DNA of 64,000 nt from Lineus longissimus. Taxonomy: Eukaryota; Nemertea; Pilidiophora; Heteronemertea; Lineidae. Shown here piece by piece: positions 1-13,733 of the stretch. The stretch is taken from contig NC_088309.1 in assembly GCF_910592395.1 (NCBI RefSeq), forward strand, positions 6,450,501-6,514,500, given 5' to 3'. How positions within the stretch are numbered: position 1 is the stretch's first letter; the number at the start of each line of letters is the position of its first letter. Below the pieces are notes generated by a model. That model did no database searches. It was not told where the DNA came from and saw only the letters and a program-made list of their open reading frames with translations. The position numbers were made by a program, and so were the translations under genes.

Positions 1-27
1 AATTGATATTATGATTTTTCATTAGAA

Positions 28-80
28 TTTCAATTACAATTTCAATTTATTCTGTATCACTTTTGGTTATTACAGAGGCC
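28..80 (+). repeat. Dispersed repeat family A, copy 1 (TTTCAATTT-rich)
   Basis: A short element made of repeated CAATTT units followed by a sequence ending in TTTGGTTATTACA. Similar blocks recur at 34107-34165 and 47207-47262 in the same orientation. The shared region runs past the simple CAATTT repeat, so this is a real repeat family, possibly the tail of a retroelement. That identity is inference. Confidence 0.6.
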
Positions 81-1029
81 ATGTTGCGTGGTAGCAAGAA
101 ATGTTAACCACTAGGCTAGGAGGCTCCTCTGATTCTTGTGCCAGTAATACTTTCCCTTTCTCGTAGTATTTTCTTTTCAGTGCCTTTAAGAGAACATTAA
201 GTAACCACAGTAACTCGTCCATTACCATGGTAACAATACTTTCGGTATAAGGCCCTGAGTACGCGATATGATGTTACTGTTACAAAAATAATAGTCACAC
301 TTCTAATAATTTTATTGAATATGCTGTTTTAAAGCTATGAACATTGTTGTTTTTTTACATACACGTGACGTTTGTTTCGGCCCTGTGGTTCATGCGCAGT
401 TTATATGTACCCTAAAAAACAACTTGTTCCTTTGCCTTATTCGTATGATCAAAGAAATTCCAAAAACGACTGGATTACATATACTTTTTAAAACAATCAC
501 ATTTAGATAATACGTTCCTTTGATGTTTTTACCGCAGTTGGAGGCAAGATTTAGGAAAGTAGGCCTCTAATCCGCACACTCCGGGTGACTTTGGTGCCGC
601 CTTGTTTCAAATCCGAAATGACGGCTAACACCGAAAAATGGCACACTAACCGACTTTCTTAAGGTTTCTTTTAATGTCTTTTACTTTAGTTTTTGAGAAA
701 AAAAACACATACAAATTTATTTTTACGGGTGCAAAGTCACCAAAGCAGGTGAGACATGGAGACCCAAAGACCACCTGTGAACTGATGACAATATACATAT
801 CGACCTCTCCATTTCAGTCGAAGATCATTTGGCCTGTCATGACACCTGGCAGCAGGTGGCATCTTAATAATCATTTAATAGGATATCCTTACACCATGAT
901 ATTGATTTATAACTGAGGAGGGGATCATCACCGGCAGGGTATCTCGGTTTATGTTGAGAACTGATATGCAAGTTTTATAACGAAGTCCTTAATTAGGTAA
1001 CACCAGAAATACCAAACCACTGTATTATT

Positions 1030-1101
1030 GATCCACCTATGAAGGTACATGTACGTATATTGTGATCAACCTAAGAAGATACTTGTACGTATATTGTGAT
1101 C
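1030..1101. repeat. Two-copy tandem repeat, 34 bp unit
   Basis: Two adjacent units each begin at GATC (1030 and 1064) and end in GTACGTATATTGT, with a third GATC at 1098. They differ at a few positions in the middle. No function is visible. Confidence 0.7.
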
Positions 1102-1244
1102 TCAAAAAGCCCTGTCTTGCCTTGATACTGCCTGGAATGGCCCGACTTGAGGATTCACTGCCAACACAAAATAGTTCCAAACACAAAGCAATATAGGAGT
1201 ATTACTCCCTCTGGATAGGATGCTGGTCTATCACAGGTTTACTG

Positions 1245-1492
1245 GCGTAGAACAGGAGCCGGTACGAGAGTCATGGAACAGGAGCCGTATGAAAGTCATC
1301 GAACAGGAGCTGTACTGAGGACAGTCATGGAACAGGATCCGAAAAAACTGTCGTAGAACAGGGGCGTACGACAGTAACGGAACTGGAGCCGTACAGCAGT
1401 CATGGAACAGGAGCCGTATACGACAATCATGGCACAGGAGCCGTACGACATTAATGGAACAAGAGCCGTACAACAGTCATGGCACAAAAGTC
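1245..1492. repeat. Minisatellite, about 25 bp unit, roughly ten degenerate copies
   Basis: Units of the form GGAACAGGAGCCGTACGACA followed by GTCAT are repeated head to tail with substitutions and small indels. Several frames on both strands stay open through the array because the unit has no fixed stop, which produces repetitive predicted peptides on both strands. These are artefacts of the repeat, not genes. Confidence 0.85.
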
Positions 1493-2463
1493 GATGCCAC
1501 GTTCGTTTGTGGAATTTATTTACGTATGGCCTGCTGGAAATTAGAACTAGCAAACATGATCGCAGTACAACAACTAGACACCCCAGCGCGAGTGGAACTT
1601 GGCATGTACAGGGCTTTTATATTAGTGAAGACAATGACACTGTTGAAATTTATCTACAAATCTACATTTCAAATTTCAAATTCTGAACGACCAAAAACCT
1701 TGTTGTTTAACGGAAAAAAAGGAAAAGCGGAAATCACACCGACCTTTGAAATCCAAATGGGTGAAGTCCAATCCTATAAGAAATGAAAACAGAAATGTCT
1801 TCAGGACAATTGTTATATCCAACACAGTAACTGGATAACAATCCTGAAGGAGCCTTGTGAGACTCTATCAATTATTCACAAACACACCGTAATAAAACAA
1901 AGGACGCGGCAGTAAAATTCCATCAGGTCTCTCTCTGACTTGCGACAGTCAACCCGTCTTATAAGTCAATGCGATGCAATGCGATAAACCACTGGTGCCG
2001 TATACTAAGGCCATGGTTAGAGGTTAGAGCCAGCAATGTTAGAGTGCGCACTTCAGCATTTAATGGGGATGAGTCCAAACAAGGTATCCGTTAACTTCGT
2101 GCATTTGGAGGACAGATTAATGGAAGCTGCTGGTTAAATTGTGGATACTCTGGGTGGTTTATAGCCTAGTTGATGGCTCTATACAGGGCAATAACTAGCG
2201 ATTTGCATCCGGCGTCTTTGATGATGGTACATGTACATGTAACGATGTAACGATGTATGTCCCTTTTCAAGAAAACATTTTTTGAGGGCAGTGTCACTTA
2301 TATGTAAATAGCACAGGAACATAGCTCCCGTCGTACTTTCAAAAGCAGTATAGGGTAGAGAGAAAATTATTTAAGGAAAAAAAAGTAGAAAGAAGCAGAC
2401 CATGTGGAGAAGAAATTCAGAATCAAACATGCCGGCATGATATATTACGAATTTCCGGTATAA

Positions 2464-2515
2464 CCTTTAAGGGGGACTATAGGCAGGAGGAAAGGGGCTT
2501 ATTTGGCCATCTTCA
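2464..2515 (+). repeat. Dispersed repeat family B, copy 1
   Basis: About 52 bp starting CCTTTAAGGGGGACTATAGG and ending GGCCATCTTCAA. The same sequence appears in the opposite orientation at 30503-30556 with a handful of differences. Two copies 28 kb apart in inverted orientation suggest a terminal piece of a mobile element; no protein-coding part is present at either site. Confidence 0.65.
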
Positions 2516-5500
2516 ATTGACTAGTATACATAGTAAGGGCCCTTGGTCATGTCAGACTCATATCTTACTTCTCTCCGCCACCGTCGTAAGCGGCGGTGGC
2601 GTCAGGAACCAACATGTTAAAAAACGTTCCTCCTCTGAAAGGAGAATTTGAACTCCTCTATATCATTATCCAATATTTAATCATGTAGCTACGATTTGAG
2701 AAGGGCACACACTGATAAATATATATCTGCTTTGATCGATGATGGGGCTAGTTTTTAAGACTGCCTTTCTCCTGACTTCTATTATTACTTATCTTCTGTT
2801 TCCATGATGACCCACGGTAGGATTAGATCATGCGGCGCCCAACCGTGCTCTTAATGGTCTGCTGGTTAATCAGACTAATTATTGTTGTCCTCTAATCTGT
2901 CCTGGTGATAGCAGATAGTATTGATCATCATGTTCGATGTAAGGAGTTTATGATATCGTTCCATAAGTCTATTCTATTGCTTAGCTTTTAATGCGGTGGG
3001 GCAGTATTCTCTGGCAGACAGCGAAAAAAAACACGTTCTTTTTGGTAGGGAGAAACTATCAGTGTGTTGACAGTACTAAATCGAAACGATGATAAAATGT
3101 ATCAACAGTAGTTTGTTTAGCGAACGCCTTCTCTCTATCCAATGCCTCTATACTGGCGGAAGACGGAATCACTGTGCCAGTAAACTGAGACGACATCCCG
3201 GCAACCGCAATAAATCTCTCAGGGCCTGGGGGCGGGGATGCACTCTTTAGTGAGGTAAGCAGGAGATAAGAACGAATGCATAAAAAGGGTCATAATCGTT
3301 TCGTTTTGTGAAGAATTCATTGCGAACAACAGCAACTAGCGTCAAATGTATATACATGTACCTAAATCGGGGTTATTCATATTCGGACCTTTATCAAAAG
3401 ACGCCAACCGCAACAGCGGGTATGATTTCTACCGCATGTACATGAAAGCGTTGGAGCGGATACGAAAGCGGGAAACGTTCTTAGTGGAATCAGTCCTTTA
3501 GGGTGAATGTGCCCACGACAAAAAGAACAAAAAGTGGAATGTCAACATCCCTTACAATAATACAGTTTCTCCAGCATCTCTTAACGTCAAGCAAAGTGAA
3601 AGAGAAATAGCACAATATCCTCGGCTGGAGCCAGATGGCCACTTTTTGTCACCGGTCGAGCGGGATGTAACAGCTAAATCAATATTGTAGATTACAGCCA
3701 AGTGTCACTGATGTTTTATTCAATGGTGCATGATATAGGACCACTGTCGTCCAGGCAATGAATATGACACGATGGGTTTGGGAGAGCCATTTGCGTCGAA
3801 TTCCGGACGGGGAACAAGGGGCTTGGCTGCTGAGGATAAGACTCAAGGGCACACATATGAGATTCGTTACAGATTGTTTTGCGCAATTCTGCAGTGGTAA
3901 CGTGATATGTCATGACCAAAACATCACCAACAGTCGAAGTCTCGCCAGGGTGTCTCATCAGACACTGAGATTTTATTGTCCACCAGCCAGACTTTTTTGA
4001 ACAAATTCTCGTAGCACAATGATTGTCAAACTCCATCAATGTTTTCAGTATGCTGCCCAAAAAAAGTTGCAGAAGTGCTTCAACTTAGCAAGATCTTTGC
4101 AGCACCTCAGAGACTTGGCAACATCATCGGCGGCTATTGTCGTCGCCGACAGCACTCGGGAATCGCCAAACGACTCCCGCGCCAGAAGTTATGCGCAGCG
4201 TGCCAAAAATGACGAATAATGCGCTTGTTGATATCTGCATACAAGATTTGAAACAAAATTGGAAAAGCGCCGAACACATTCAGAAGAATAGTTACTAATG
4301 AAACCGGAGAACAAACATACTGAAGTAAAAGGACGCCCACTCCTTTCAATCCTTTCTCGTGTCTTTCAAATTAAACATGTAGAGGTTGTTCACATCAGGA
4401 CAAATTGCCAAAAGTACACCAGACTGTGCCATTAGAAAAGCACTCCGAATCTGTCAGAGACGGCAAGACGAGTGCCAGGAATATTTAGCTAATTTCTCTA
4501 CGATAACTGTCTGACCAACGGGTACAGTCCTCCTATTATGGTCTAATCTATCTTCGCCTTGAATTATTTCGTCCCAAGGAGCTGAGAAGGCAATACACAA
4601 CATACCATTCCAACCTTGGTACATTTGTACAAGAAGCCACGTTCAATTATCAATAATTGTCCCCTCGAGGAAGGAATGTTAGAACACATTCGTGAGATAA
4701 GCTACTTTCACATTCCGATTACCCACAGGAGAGGAAAGCTTTTTATTCCTCGCAGGAGATCTTCGGTCCCCATTAACGATTATTACCAACACCCAATTTT
4801 CTTATACAACGAGATTGCAAAAACTGGGCGTATTTTCAGCGTATTTTCTTAATCATCTCTGCTGACAAAGAGCGTCTTGACAAGCAGTGCTCCGAGATGG
4901 CATGATAAACGAGCGCTAAGTCTGCCTGTGGAATGGACTTATTTGGGGCAAGATGGCAAAGGGAGACTAGTGTTTTATTCGAACAGGAGAAAAGGATGCG
5001 AACATCATGTATGTCATTACCTAACGCGCTTATCCTGAATAAAAGCAAATATCTTCCAGCTAACAGAGTAGATTTATCTTTCATCAGTGTCAAATGTGTC
5101 ATTAAGCCTTGTAAAATTTAGAACTACTCACCACATACAAATACAAACATTTTGCAAATACATGTAGATGGGTTGTACCTTTCAAAAGAAGAAAAAGGGA
5201 AAGATAGCCGACGTCGCGATGATTACCGCCTTCTACATATCAAGATACTGGAAAAGGTGTTGCTACCGAGATGGATTGCAGCCCATTACTTGAGAAGACG
5301 AAGTCAAGACATGCAAATGAATTCGCAATTGCCGTCCGTGATATAAGAGTGCCAGCACATGATTATTTAACGAAAGAGAAAATATACGAATAAAAAGTAC
5401 ATACACTATTGTTTCAGGCTGGGGGTATATAATATGAGCAAAACAGGCGGCCGGCAAATACGACGCAGTACCTTAATGGCTGCAGTATCTCAGAACATTG

Positions 5501-8500
5501 TTTCTACCTGCTGATGTATAGATGTAAATAGCTTTGATAATGCTGTACATTAAAAAGCTCTGCATAAGATCTTCCATGCACTTGCTTTATTGCCAGGCCA
5601 ATGGTACTTTTGACATTGTGCCGTACCAGACGTAATCAACTGGTTTACGGCTCCTCATGTTGTGTTGTAGTCTATGTCCCAGGAAACAGTATTCTGCTGA
5701 ATAAAACAAACATTTCTTCTGCAATCCACAACACAGCACGCAGTTATTGCAAAAAGTCACTGATTTAGTGCCCTGCACTGACGTGTACAATATCGTGTCT
5801 ACTTAATATACATGTACTAGTATTACAATTGATTGGACATATAGATGATACATCACCAGTAATTTCTTCAAAATCAAAACTTGACATAATGAATGGTTCC
5901 TTTCAAAGGTGATTCTGCCAATGTTATCAACACGATTTTAACCTCTTACTCCTTGAAGGGTTGAATTAAGCCATCGTAGAGAAGGAATAATCTTGGCATG
6001 AAACTTTTCTTGGTGTTCGTGTTTCGAGACGTACAGTATTGTATATTAGCTTATTGCATTGATATGCCTATTTGCAATAGAATATGATGTTTTCTTCCAA
6101 TACGAATGCATCCTCGGCCCATGTAATAGATACCGTACGTTTTTAACGAAGGTTATGTAATGATAGTACATCTATCGTACAGCCTCCTTAATCATTTTGC
6201 CAGAGTTCCTAATGAAAGTGTGAATCACATGGAGAAATATGTTTTCATAAATAATTTTTTTTTTGTGGTGATAATTTCGCTCAGTACTAAATGATTATAG
6301 GCAATGATTGTAGATGGTAAATATAACTCGATATTTGCTGGCCACTGTAGGTCATTGTTCGCTTCACATTAATGACATAATAGCAACATCCGCTGGGACG
6401 GCCGTCACCAAGGGATGTGATTAGCCAGTGTTTTACTAGTGAGAATTCTATCAATATTACCATATTTCTCTGTCACATTATAAAGGTTGAACAGGAAAAA
6501 TACAGCAGATGCATTTATATAATCGCTGTGGTAACAGTTCTTTAGACTACTTATGATATACACCGACTAGGAGTTCATTTTAGAAAATTGCCGCACTTCG
6601 ATTTATTTTTTGCAAGTTCACATCGGGACAGTCATTGCAGTACTTGAACATGAGGGTTCGTCTGAATTTAAAAAAAATCCCCAACGTGCTCATTTGGGAC
6701 TGCGCACCACCATGATCGCGAGTGACATTTGGGGATCCTCGCCCCTCACCTTATGGAGATCTAATTACGCGATGGACTGCCCCGGGAGTCTAGCCTAGTG
6801 AGGCCATATTTTAAGAAAAAAATGACTGAAACGGATTTGTGATAATGCTCTGCGGTTAGAGCCGCTGGTTCAATGGGACACATGCATGTCATGAAATAAT
6901 GGCCAGAGCAATGCGAAAATCAGGATGATCTTTCGAGAATCGATCGATTATGTCCATCGTCTATTTCCTCATTAGTTCTGAGTATCAAGCGATTACATTT
7001 GGTAGTTAATTAGGCAAATATATGTATCAGTAGATTCATGATAGACCCGCGATATCAGACATTATATGAAGATGGATTGGTCATTGTGCGCTGTATTTTT
7101 AGGGGGGGGGGGCTACATGTAATAACACTCGGATTCCCACTCGTATAGATATTTACTCTACATGGCGCATATTTGTGTTGGCCGAGAAAATCTCATAAAA
7201 AGTTTTTCAGAAACTCAAACGCTTTTATTTTCAATAATGTATGCACCCGATTCTGAGAAAACAAAAAATTAAGCATTTTGCATCATTCTGTTAACGAATC
7301 GTGGTTTGTTGATCAACATTGGTGGGTGTATGCAGACAGCAAAGAATCAACTGGTCGGTGTAAAAGCTGTATAGCTGCTCCACTACTAATAGGCTATCCA
7401 TTATAGGACTGGATGCTTATTGTTTCAGTAAACATTGCCGATGTTAATGTGGGCTGGTAATAAAGCATATACATTTCGTAAACAAGATATGGGAATGTGT
7501 CATACATTACATGTTACTGATACCGGTAGTGCATCAATAGTGATTACCACTGCCATACACCAGAGATATTCCTTTGGTTAGATGTCGTCACACTAAATAT
7601 ACTGATTTAGATGCATAAAACAAAAATTACGGCGTCCAAAAATCATATCAGGGGTATGGCGGAAGGCCGCTGCATAAAGTGCCTTTTCTAAAAACGATAC
7701 AATGTAATACCTAAAAACATGACGAGTTCCAGTGCATGTACGTCATACCTAACGTGCGTGTCTTAACTTTATCTTTAAAAGTTGACGATTGTGCAAAATA
7801 TGAACATTTAGCCACTTACCAGAAATTACAGAAATTCTTGAAAATATCCTCTTGGCAGGTCTGCAAATGTAAATTGACCTCTTTCGAATAGTTTTCCATG
7901 TCAATTGATACATTTTATGCAATTCAAGGTGTTGGTATATATAATATTCATATGCAATGTCATTTCATATCCAATTATCGCTTCGTGCTTTCTATATGAT
8001 CTCATGCGTTATTCTTTACAAAGACCTGTCCTTAGCACTAGTCGTTTTGTAATTTACAGCAATTGACTCTTCATAACCAATCAAGATAGAATAATTACAC
8101 AGCCAGCGCAAACAATGGCAAAGGTGATATCCATAATACTGAAGACACCATCCTGATTGCCCATAAGGATACAGAAATGATCGACTTGAACTTTCGATAA
8201 TACCCTCGGTCTAATATTAATGATGATGGGTTGCCTTTCAACGAGCATCTTTAACAGCAACGTCTCGATCAGTGTGTGGCCAATTTATTGCATTGTAATC
8301 TTAGTACGCAGATATACTTCAATTAATGTGAGCTACATAATGTATATATCATATTCCTCAAAGAAAAATCTTCTTCCTTTTTATCAAACTATAACTGATT
8401 TGCTTTGGATCAATTATATAATTACCTACGCCAAGAGCCAATGCAATGCTACATAGTCTGATAACAATTCGTCGAATTTTGCCGTCTATCATTTGCTACA

Positions 8501-9509
8501 GTTCAATGCAAACAGAAAAAGCAGTTAGTTTAAAAGCAGTTAACGGCAGAAACAAAATATTGGTTCCCGGCTTCGGATACCGGTTACGACGAGTATCGTA
8601 TTCTGCAAGCTCATCCAGATGAGATTCACATATGTTGTATGGGTAAAATACACGTATATAGTCTGCAGAAAAAAGCTGTTGGTTTCTGACTTCAAAAACC
8701 CGTTTACGAGTATATATGTATTCTACAGAAAGATGATTACAGTGATATAATATTTACTTAAGGTATACTCCAACTATGTCTATGTTTCCCAGCTAAAAAA
8801 TATCGGAGATGGTAGACACACACTTGAAGTATAAGTACTACCTACGTTGACGGGTGTATACGTGTACATTCCGAATTATCAGAATCCCGAATTATCCTGG
8901 ACTTTCAAATCCTGGTCTCTTTCTATTACATCCAGTCTGGGAATGCCTGCCTGCGAATAAAACGTAGACAGTGAAACGCTCTTAAAACAATGTCTAAAAC
9001 GACGATAAAAGAATGGAAGATCTGTTATTGGGCTTTTGCTTGTGTTTATAATGGTTATCATCCTCAATTCAATACAAAATGAAAGTAACCTGGCATCATA
9101 GTTCAAGCAAAAATAGTTACACTTCTAATGTATTGTGAGTTGGTCTGAAGAAACAAACTCAACAACAAATATACTGCCGGCTCTTTTCCGAGTCCATGAG
9201 AAATACTTTAAAACAAAAACAAGAAGATCAAGACATTATGATATAACGGGTTGTATATTTTTATTGATGTCGGTGCCAATGCGCCTGCCTTTCCTGCGAG
9301 GATAGATAGAGCATTAAATGTTGTGGTGAGGAATATTGGTCTTGGTAATTTTATCATAACCTCCCCAAGACTTCATGTTGAGGGTCATAAGTATATATGC
9401 GTCCCGGGTTTAATGCATGCTCGAATACCAGAGCTAGTCGTGTGCTCCTCCCCACGCACACGTCATTAGCGCCGAGTGTTGCACTGAAGTTGCAGTTGAG
9501 GATGGTTCA

Positions 9510-9614
9510 ATGCGTCCCCAGGCAACTGTAGAGTGGAAAGACTGTAGGATGTCCTCAAGTAGCCGCACAGTAAAGTATTTTCACTCTCCCACTCAACCCG
9601 GACCGGGGACGCAT
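9510..9614. repeat. Imperfect inverted repeat, about 105 bp
   Basis: ATGCGTCCCC at 9510-9519 is matched by its reverse complement GGGGACGCAT at 9605-9614. The flanks also partly pair (GGTTCA against GGAGCC). The interior is weakly self-complementary. It could be a small hairpin element or a relic of a mobile element; no target-site duplication is obvious. Confidence 0.4.
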
Positions 9615-12600
9615 GGAGCCGGCTTAATCCTTCATGATCACGATAAGTCCATACTTATCTAGCTAAGATGCCTTTGCAAAGGAATGCGTTACACTATCCA
9701 GCATCACCTATAGACCTGCTGATTGGTGATAAGGTGGTTAAACGTTTTTTGGCTGCTTGCAACTGCCAATTTCATGCGCAAGTTCGCAGCTTTCAGGATA
9801 AACAACAGATCATTAGAGCAAAGGAAGGGGAAATGAGAGTACATGTATATACATCTCTCTGGATATGGATTCAAACGTGTACAAGTAGTTCGTAATCGAC
9901 GTCCAATGAGAGATCACAGCATAAGTTATAGACGGCCATCACATCTATTTACCATAGCATGGAATATACGCTCTAGATAGGCTGGCAGTTTTTTCAGTTG
10001 TTTGTACTCCCGACCTGTCTCTTGGACTAATAAATATATACCCCTGTCACAGGGAAATTTATACAAGGTACCCTTTAATCTTGTATACCCGAAAAACAAT
10101 CATGATAAAGTATCTCCAGGGAACATTTCATACTTAAGAAACTAGTCGTGCCTCTTACCTTTGGTGCTCTTCACGATGACGCGCTTATACAAGCCGCCTT
10201 CGGAGCATCCTCATCCAAGAAGCTTGAAGTACTGAGCCGGCCATCAGAACAATCGTGAATTGAATCCGAATAATAAATCTACGCATAGTCTATGCAGCTG
10301 GAAGTGAAAAAGTCAACTCACTCATGAGACAATCAATGTTCATATATTCAACTTAAAACAATTCCGTTATTCCACGAGTGAATATAGCTTTGAACGATTT
10401 CCGATACGATCATAGCCATCCACCTGATAACTCCGTGCCGCCTACCAGTCAATAATACAGCGATGATCAGTGCGATTTATGCGCAGTTTTTCTAACAATT
10501 TACGCGCGTTCTGAAAAAAGAGATAAAATGCAATTACGATGTGGCCGTGTCAAGTACAGGTGACACATAGCCAATTAGCTGATGAAATCATTATGCACCT
10601 TGACAAACTCATAAATGATATTTGCTGTAACCATGTGCAAGATAAGTATCTACATGTGTAGCTTTGTATTACGTGATTGCTCTTGTATAGTTACATGGTG
10701 CGCGTCATTCATGCACGTATGCTTAGAATGTTATAAAAATCATGGCCTCTGCAAAATCCACTTCTTCCCTTTATATCATGACGTAGCTCGATGTATATAC
10801 TCTAAATCCTGTCTGAGAGGTCACCGATTTCGCCCATGGTTTGCAACGTCTGATCATGATTTAAAAAGTATTCTACGTTTAAAAGTGAGTTTGCGCAAAT
10901 CCCCCGAAACGCCTACGAAGTACTCGGCTTCTTGCTGCAGGTATAGAGTGGAGATGTGTTTGTCTCAAGGAAAATTTATACGAGATGCATGTATATAGAA
11001 TACGTCATCAGAGAGGTGTAAAGATTTTGGTCACTTTCTCGTGCTTTCTGTCTTTACATCACGTACAGAACTTTAAAGACCGGCGGTATTTTTCTAAATA
11101 ACCTGATGTAATTACACTGTTTGTCAATACCAGGGGATTAGAAATAGTGTCCATGAATAATAAACACGATGGTAACCAAGGTAACATTATCAACAGAAGT
11201 CTAATGTTCAGAATCTGCAGGATGCTTATCATGTTATATCTCTGTATAAGCCCAATGATTCTCACTCATATTACCAGCAGTGATATCATACCCGGTGTTG
11301 ACGTTCGAGGAACCTGTCGATTTTTTCAGAACACGTCCATTTCGTTTTTCCGATGAAAGGCCAAGATGTCAACCAATATATTGCTTACCGCTACTGTAAT
11401 GTTGTACAATGATACAATGATACGAAAGAACGGGGAAAACGGAGTCCTTATAAGTGATATAAACGAGTGTGTCGTGATGTTCCTTTTGTTTCATCTCCTG
11501 GATTATTTAACGATGCATCGTGCAAGATATTATCTGATGAATTGACAAGAGAAAACTCCGGCTGAGGAGGCAATACCGTTAAAGAGGCCTTTTCACTCCA
11601 TACAAAAATATTTCCGTATATACCAGTATTTATTTAATTACTTCCTACTTCGTTCGTAGCTCTTCATAAGGCTTGCGAAACTAGCCTCTAGTTATTTCAT
11701 CACGGCCGCGGGCAAGCAAGAAGAGGCGCATCGTGATCGTGCGGACTATTAACGTGCGTGGTCACCCGGTTCATCCGAAGATATCACAATGGTCAACCCA
11801 ATATCATTTTCCTTATGGTGTGATGTGACCAGATCACCTTTAGATGATCACAGGTTAATTTCCGGTCGCATCACCCCATTACTTGACGAAGCTCTCTCAC
11901 ACAGATCGATTTTTCTCCCAACTCGATTGGTCGTATATAAATGAACCGAATGGAAGGCCAGAGAATTGGCTAGCGGCTGATATGCTCCACGGCTGGTAAA
12001 TTTCCATTGAAAGATCGTTTTTGTCAGTTGTCTGCATCAGTTTATTTTAGCTGCAGGTCCTTCGTGTGATAGGCAACTCACCCACTGTGCATTGGCCATA
12101 AAGCCCCCTCCCCCTTCCCAGCGTGTGTCTGCTTGCAGACCTCATGCCGATCCACCGTCCATGGAGACTTTAGGACCGATATTCACCGCCGATAAGTCGG
12201 CTTGGCAGACCTTTGGGAATGGTCATAATAATAATGCCAATAGAATATACTTGACCATAGGCACAACCATTTTGGCTAGAACTTGAAATCCTGAAGCAAT
12301 GAGAACTCCTTCAAAACGAAGTGAATGCTACTTTCAAGGGTTGGAGTCAGTTCTTTGTTTACCAAAGAACAGACCCCCAGCCTCGAACTTAATTGGCAGT
12401 GACTTCATTTTGGACGAGTTCTAATATAGCTTTAGGATTTCACGTTCCAGCCAAAATGGTGGTGCCTATACATGACAATGGTCAACCCTTTAAAAGCTGT
12501 TGGCATGCTGCATCGCATGGACAATAATGAAAAGCAATGCTGCCGCTAACATGCCAAACTACATTATATATGTACCTTACTCAAAGTGCAAAGAAACACC

Positions 12601-13241
12601 AGAAATATCTCAAACAAGCTCCTACCTTGCTGCTTTCTGTTCTTATGTGATATACCCATCATGAGCCAATACGCCAAGCGTGAAGTAATCAGATTGTTGT
12701 TGCTTCCCTGCCCTACCAGGTGGTTTATTATGCTCTTTCAATCAAACGCATCTTTTCTGCGTCATTGTTACACGTTTCAACCTGGAATGCAAAAGATCTT
12801 TGGCAAAAGATTGCACAATATATATGATATTCACATTATCTTTCCCGACAGCCCGATAGCAAGCAGCCTTTCCAGCATGCTTCATCATGCCCCCCCCCCC
12901 CCCAAGGGTCTCTCACCCGGCCATGATTCACGATAGTGGTAACGCAAACGCATGAGAGTCAGGGTAGCACAGAATACAACTTGGCTGGACGCTTTTTCCG
13001 GAGGGACGTGACAATTTCCACTTCTGCAGCGGCGCGGTAGTATTAAAAAGCCGCAGCACGGTGCCTGTGCAGTGATTTGGGGGTTGGCAACGTTACCGGT
13101 ATGGGGCCACCGGTATACACAAAAGTCCTCAGGACGACACAGGCAGCTGCAGAGCAGACGAAACTACAATGTACTATCTTCCTAGTTTGGCTTGATTGAT
13201 GCAGGACAGATCACTGAGATACAGGCATAATTGTCCTTGTT

Positions 13242-13733
13242 AAGGGCTGTTTCCACCAAAATCGATGGGACCGACGGTGCGTTTATCGCGACGATTTTCC
13301 CATCTCGCGAGAAATCGCAACGATATAATCATGGCTAAAATAAATACATATCTACCTGTAATTTGAAGTTTGTTTCCCTATTTCTTTCCATACATCATCC
13401 TTGTAGTCTTTCAAGTTGTTTGTCGTAGAGCATTGGATTTTACTCTACCAACAATATCAGACTTTCTATGTCTATCGTATTCGTAGCCAACTATTACTAG
13501 GCGGGATAACATTCTGATTGGTTTGATTGTATAAATTGTGCGGATAATCGCATTAAAATCAGTTTGAAAGTTATGTCTACCGATAATCGGTGCGGCTGAC
13601 GCAATTTTAGCGAATCGCACTACACTGGTGGGAACTGTTATTGAGTAATCCATGAAAGTGATCCTCTGCGACCGCCACAACGACAAACGAATCGCAAATC
13701 GCTCAATAGCCGCGTTCGGTGGAAACAGCCCTT
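13242..13733. mobile_element. MITE-like non-autonomous DNA transposon with 16 bp TIRs
   Basis: AAGGGCTGTTTCCACC at 13242-13257 is the exact reverse complement of GGTGGAAACAGCCCTT at 13718-13733, giving a 492 bp element with perfect 16 bp terminal inverted repeats. The interior has no transposase motif. A 123-residue minus-strand frame (13411-13782) runs out past the right terminus and looks incidental. The left flank reads TTAA if the terminus is taken as GGGCTG, but the right flank reads TTGC, so no clean target-site duplication is visible and the superfamily cannot be assigned. Confidence 0.7.

Larger units (their letters stand above)
1..13241. other. Gene-poor region, no supported coding gene
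   Basis: About 13 kb in which none of the open frames I read resembles a known family or has flanking splice signals that join into a longer protein. The longest frames (for example 10615-10998 and 12586-12936, both +) are rich in Cys, Ser and Ile, have no domain motif, and look like chance frames. The stretch does hold tandem repeats near 1.0-1.5 kb, a dispersed repeat at 2.46 kb, an inverted repeat at 9.5 kb, and homopolymer G and C runs (7102-7112, 12890-12903). Far-upstream regulatory DNA or untranslated exons of MCM9 cannot be excluded. Confidence 0.6.

Noticed and set aside
2577-2603. Short GC palindrome CGCCACCG/CGGTGGCG as a terminator or origin element
   Set aside because: An 8 bp stem alone in a eukaryotic intergenic region does not support a function.
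6830-6885. tRNA-like sequence near GCGGTTAGAGCCGCTGGTTC
   Set aside because: The B-box-like end lacks the required spacing, and no acceptor stem can be formed.
10615-10998. 127-codon + frame as a Cys-rich secreted protein
   Set aside because: Cysteines show no regular spacing, there is no clear signal peptide, and no neighbouring exons are found.
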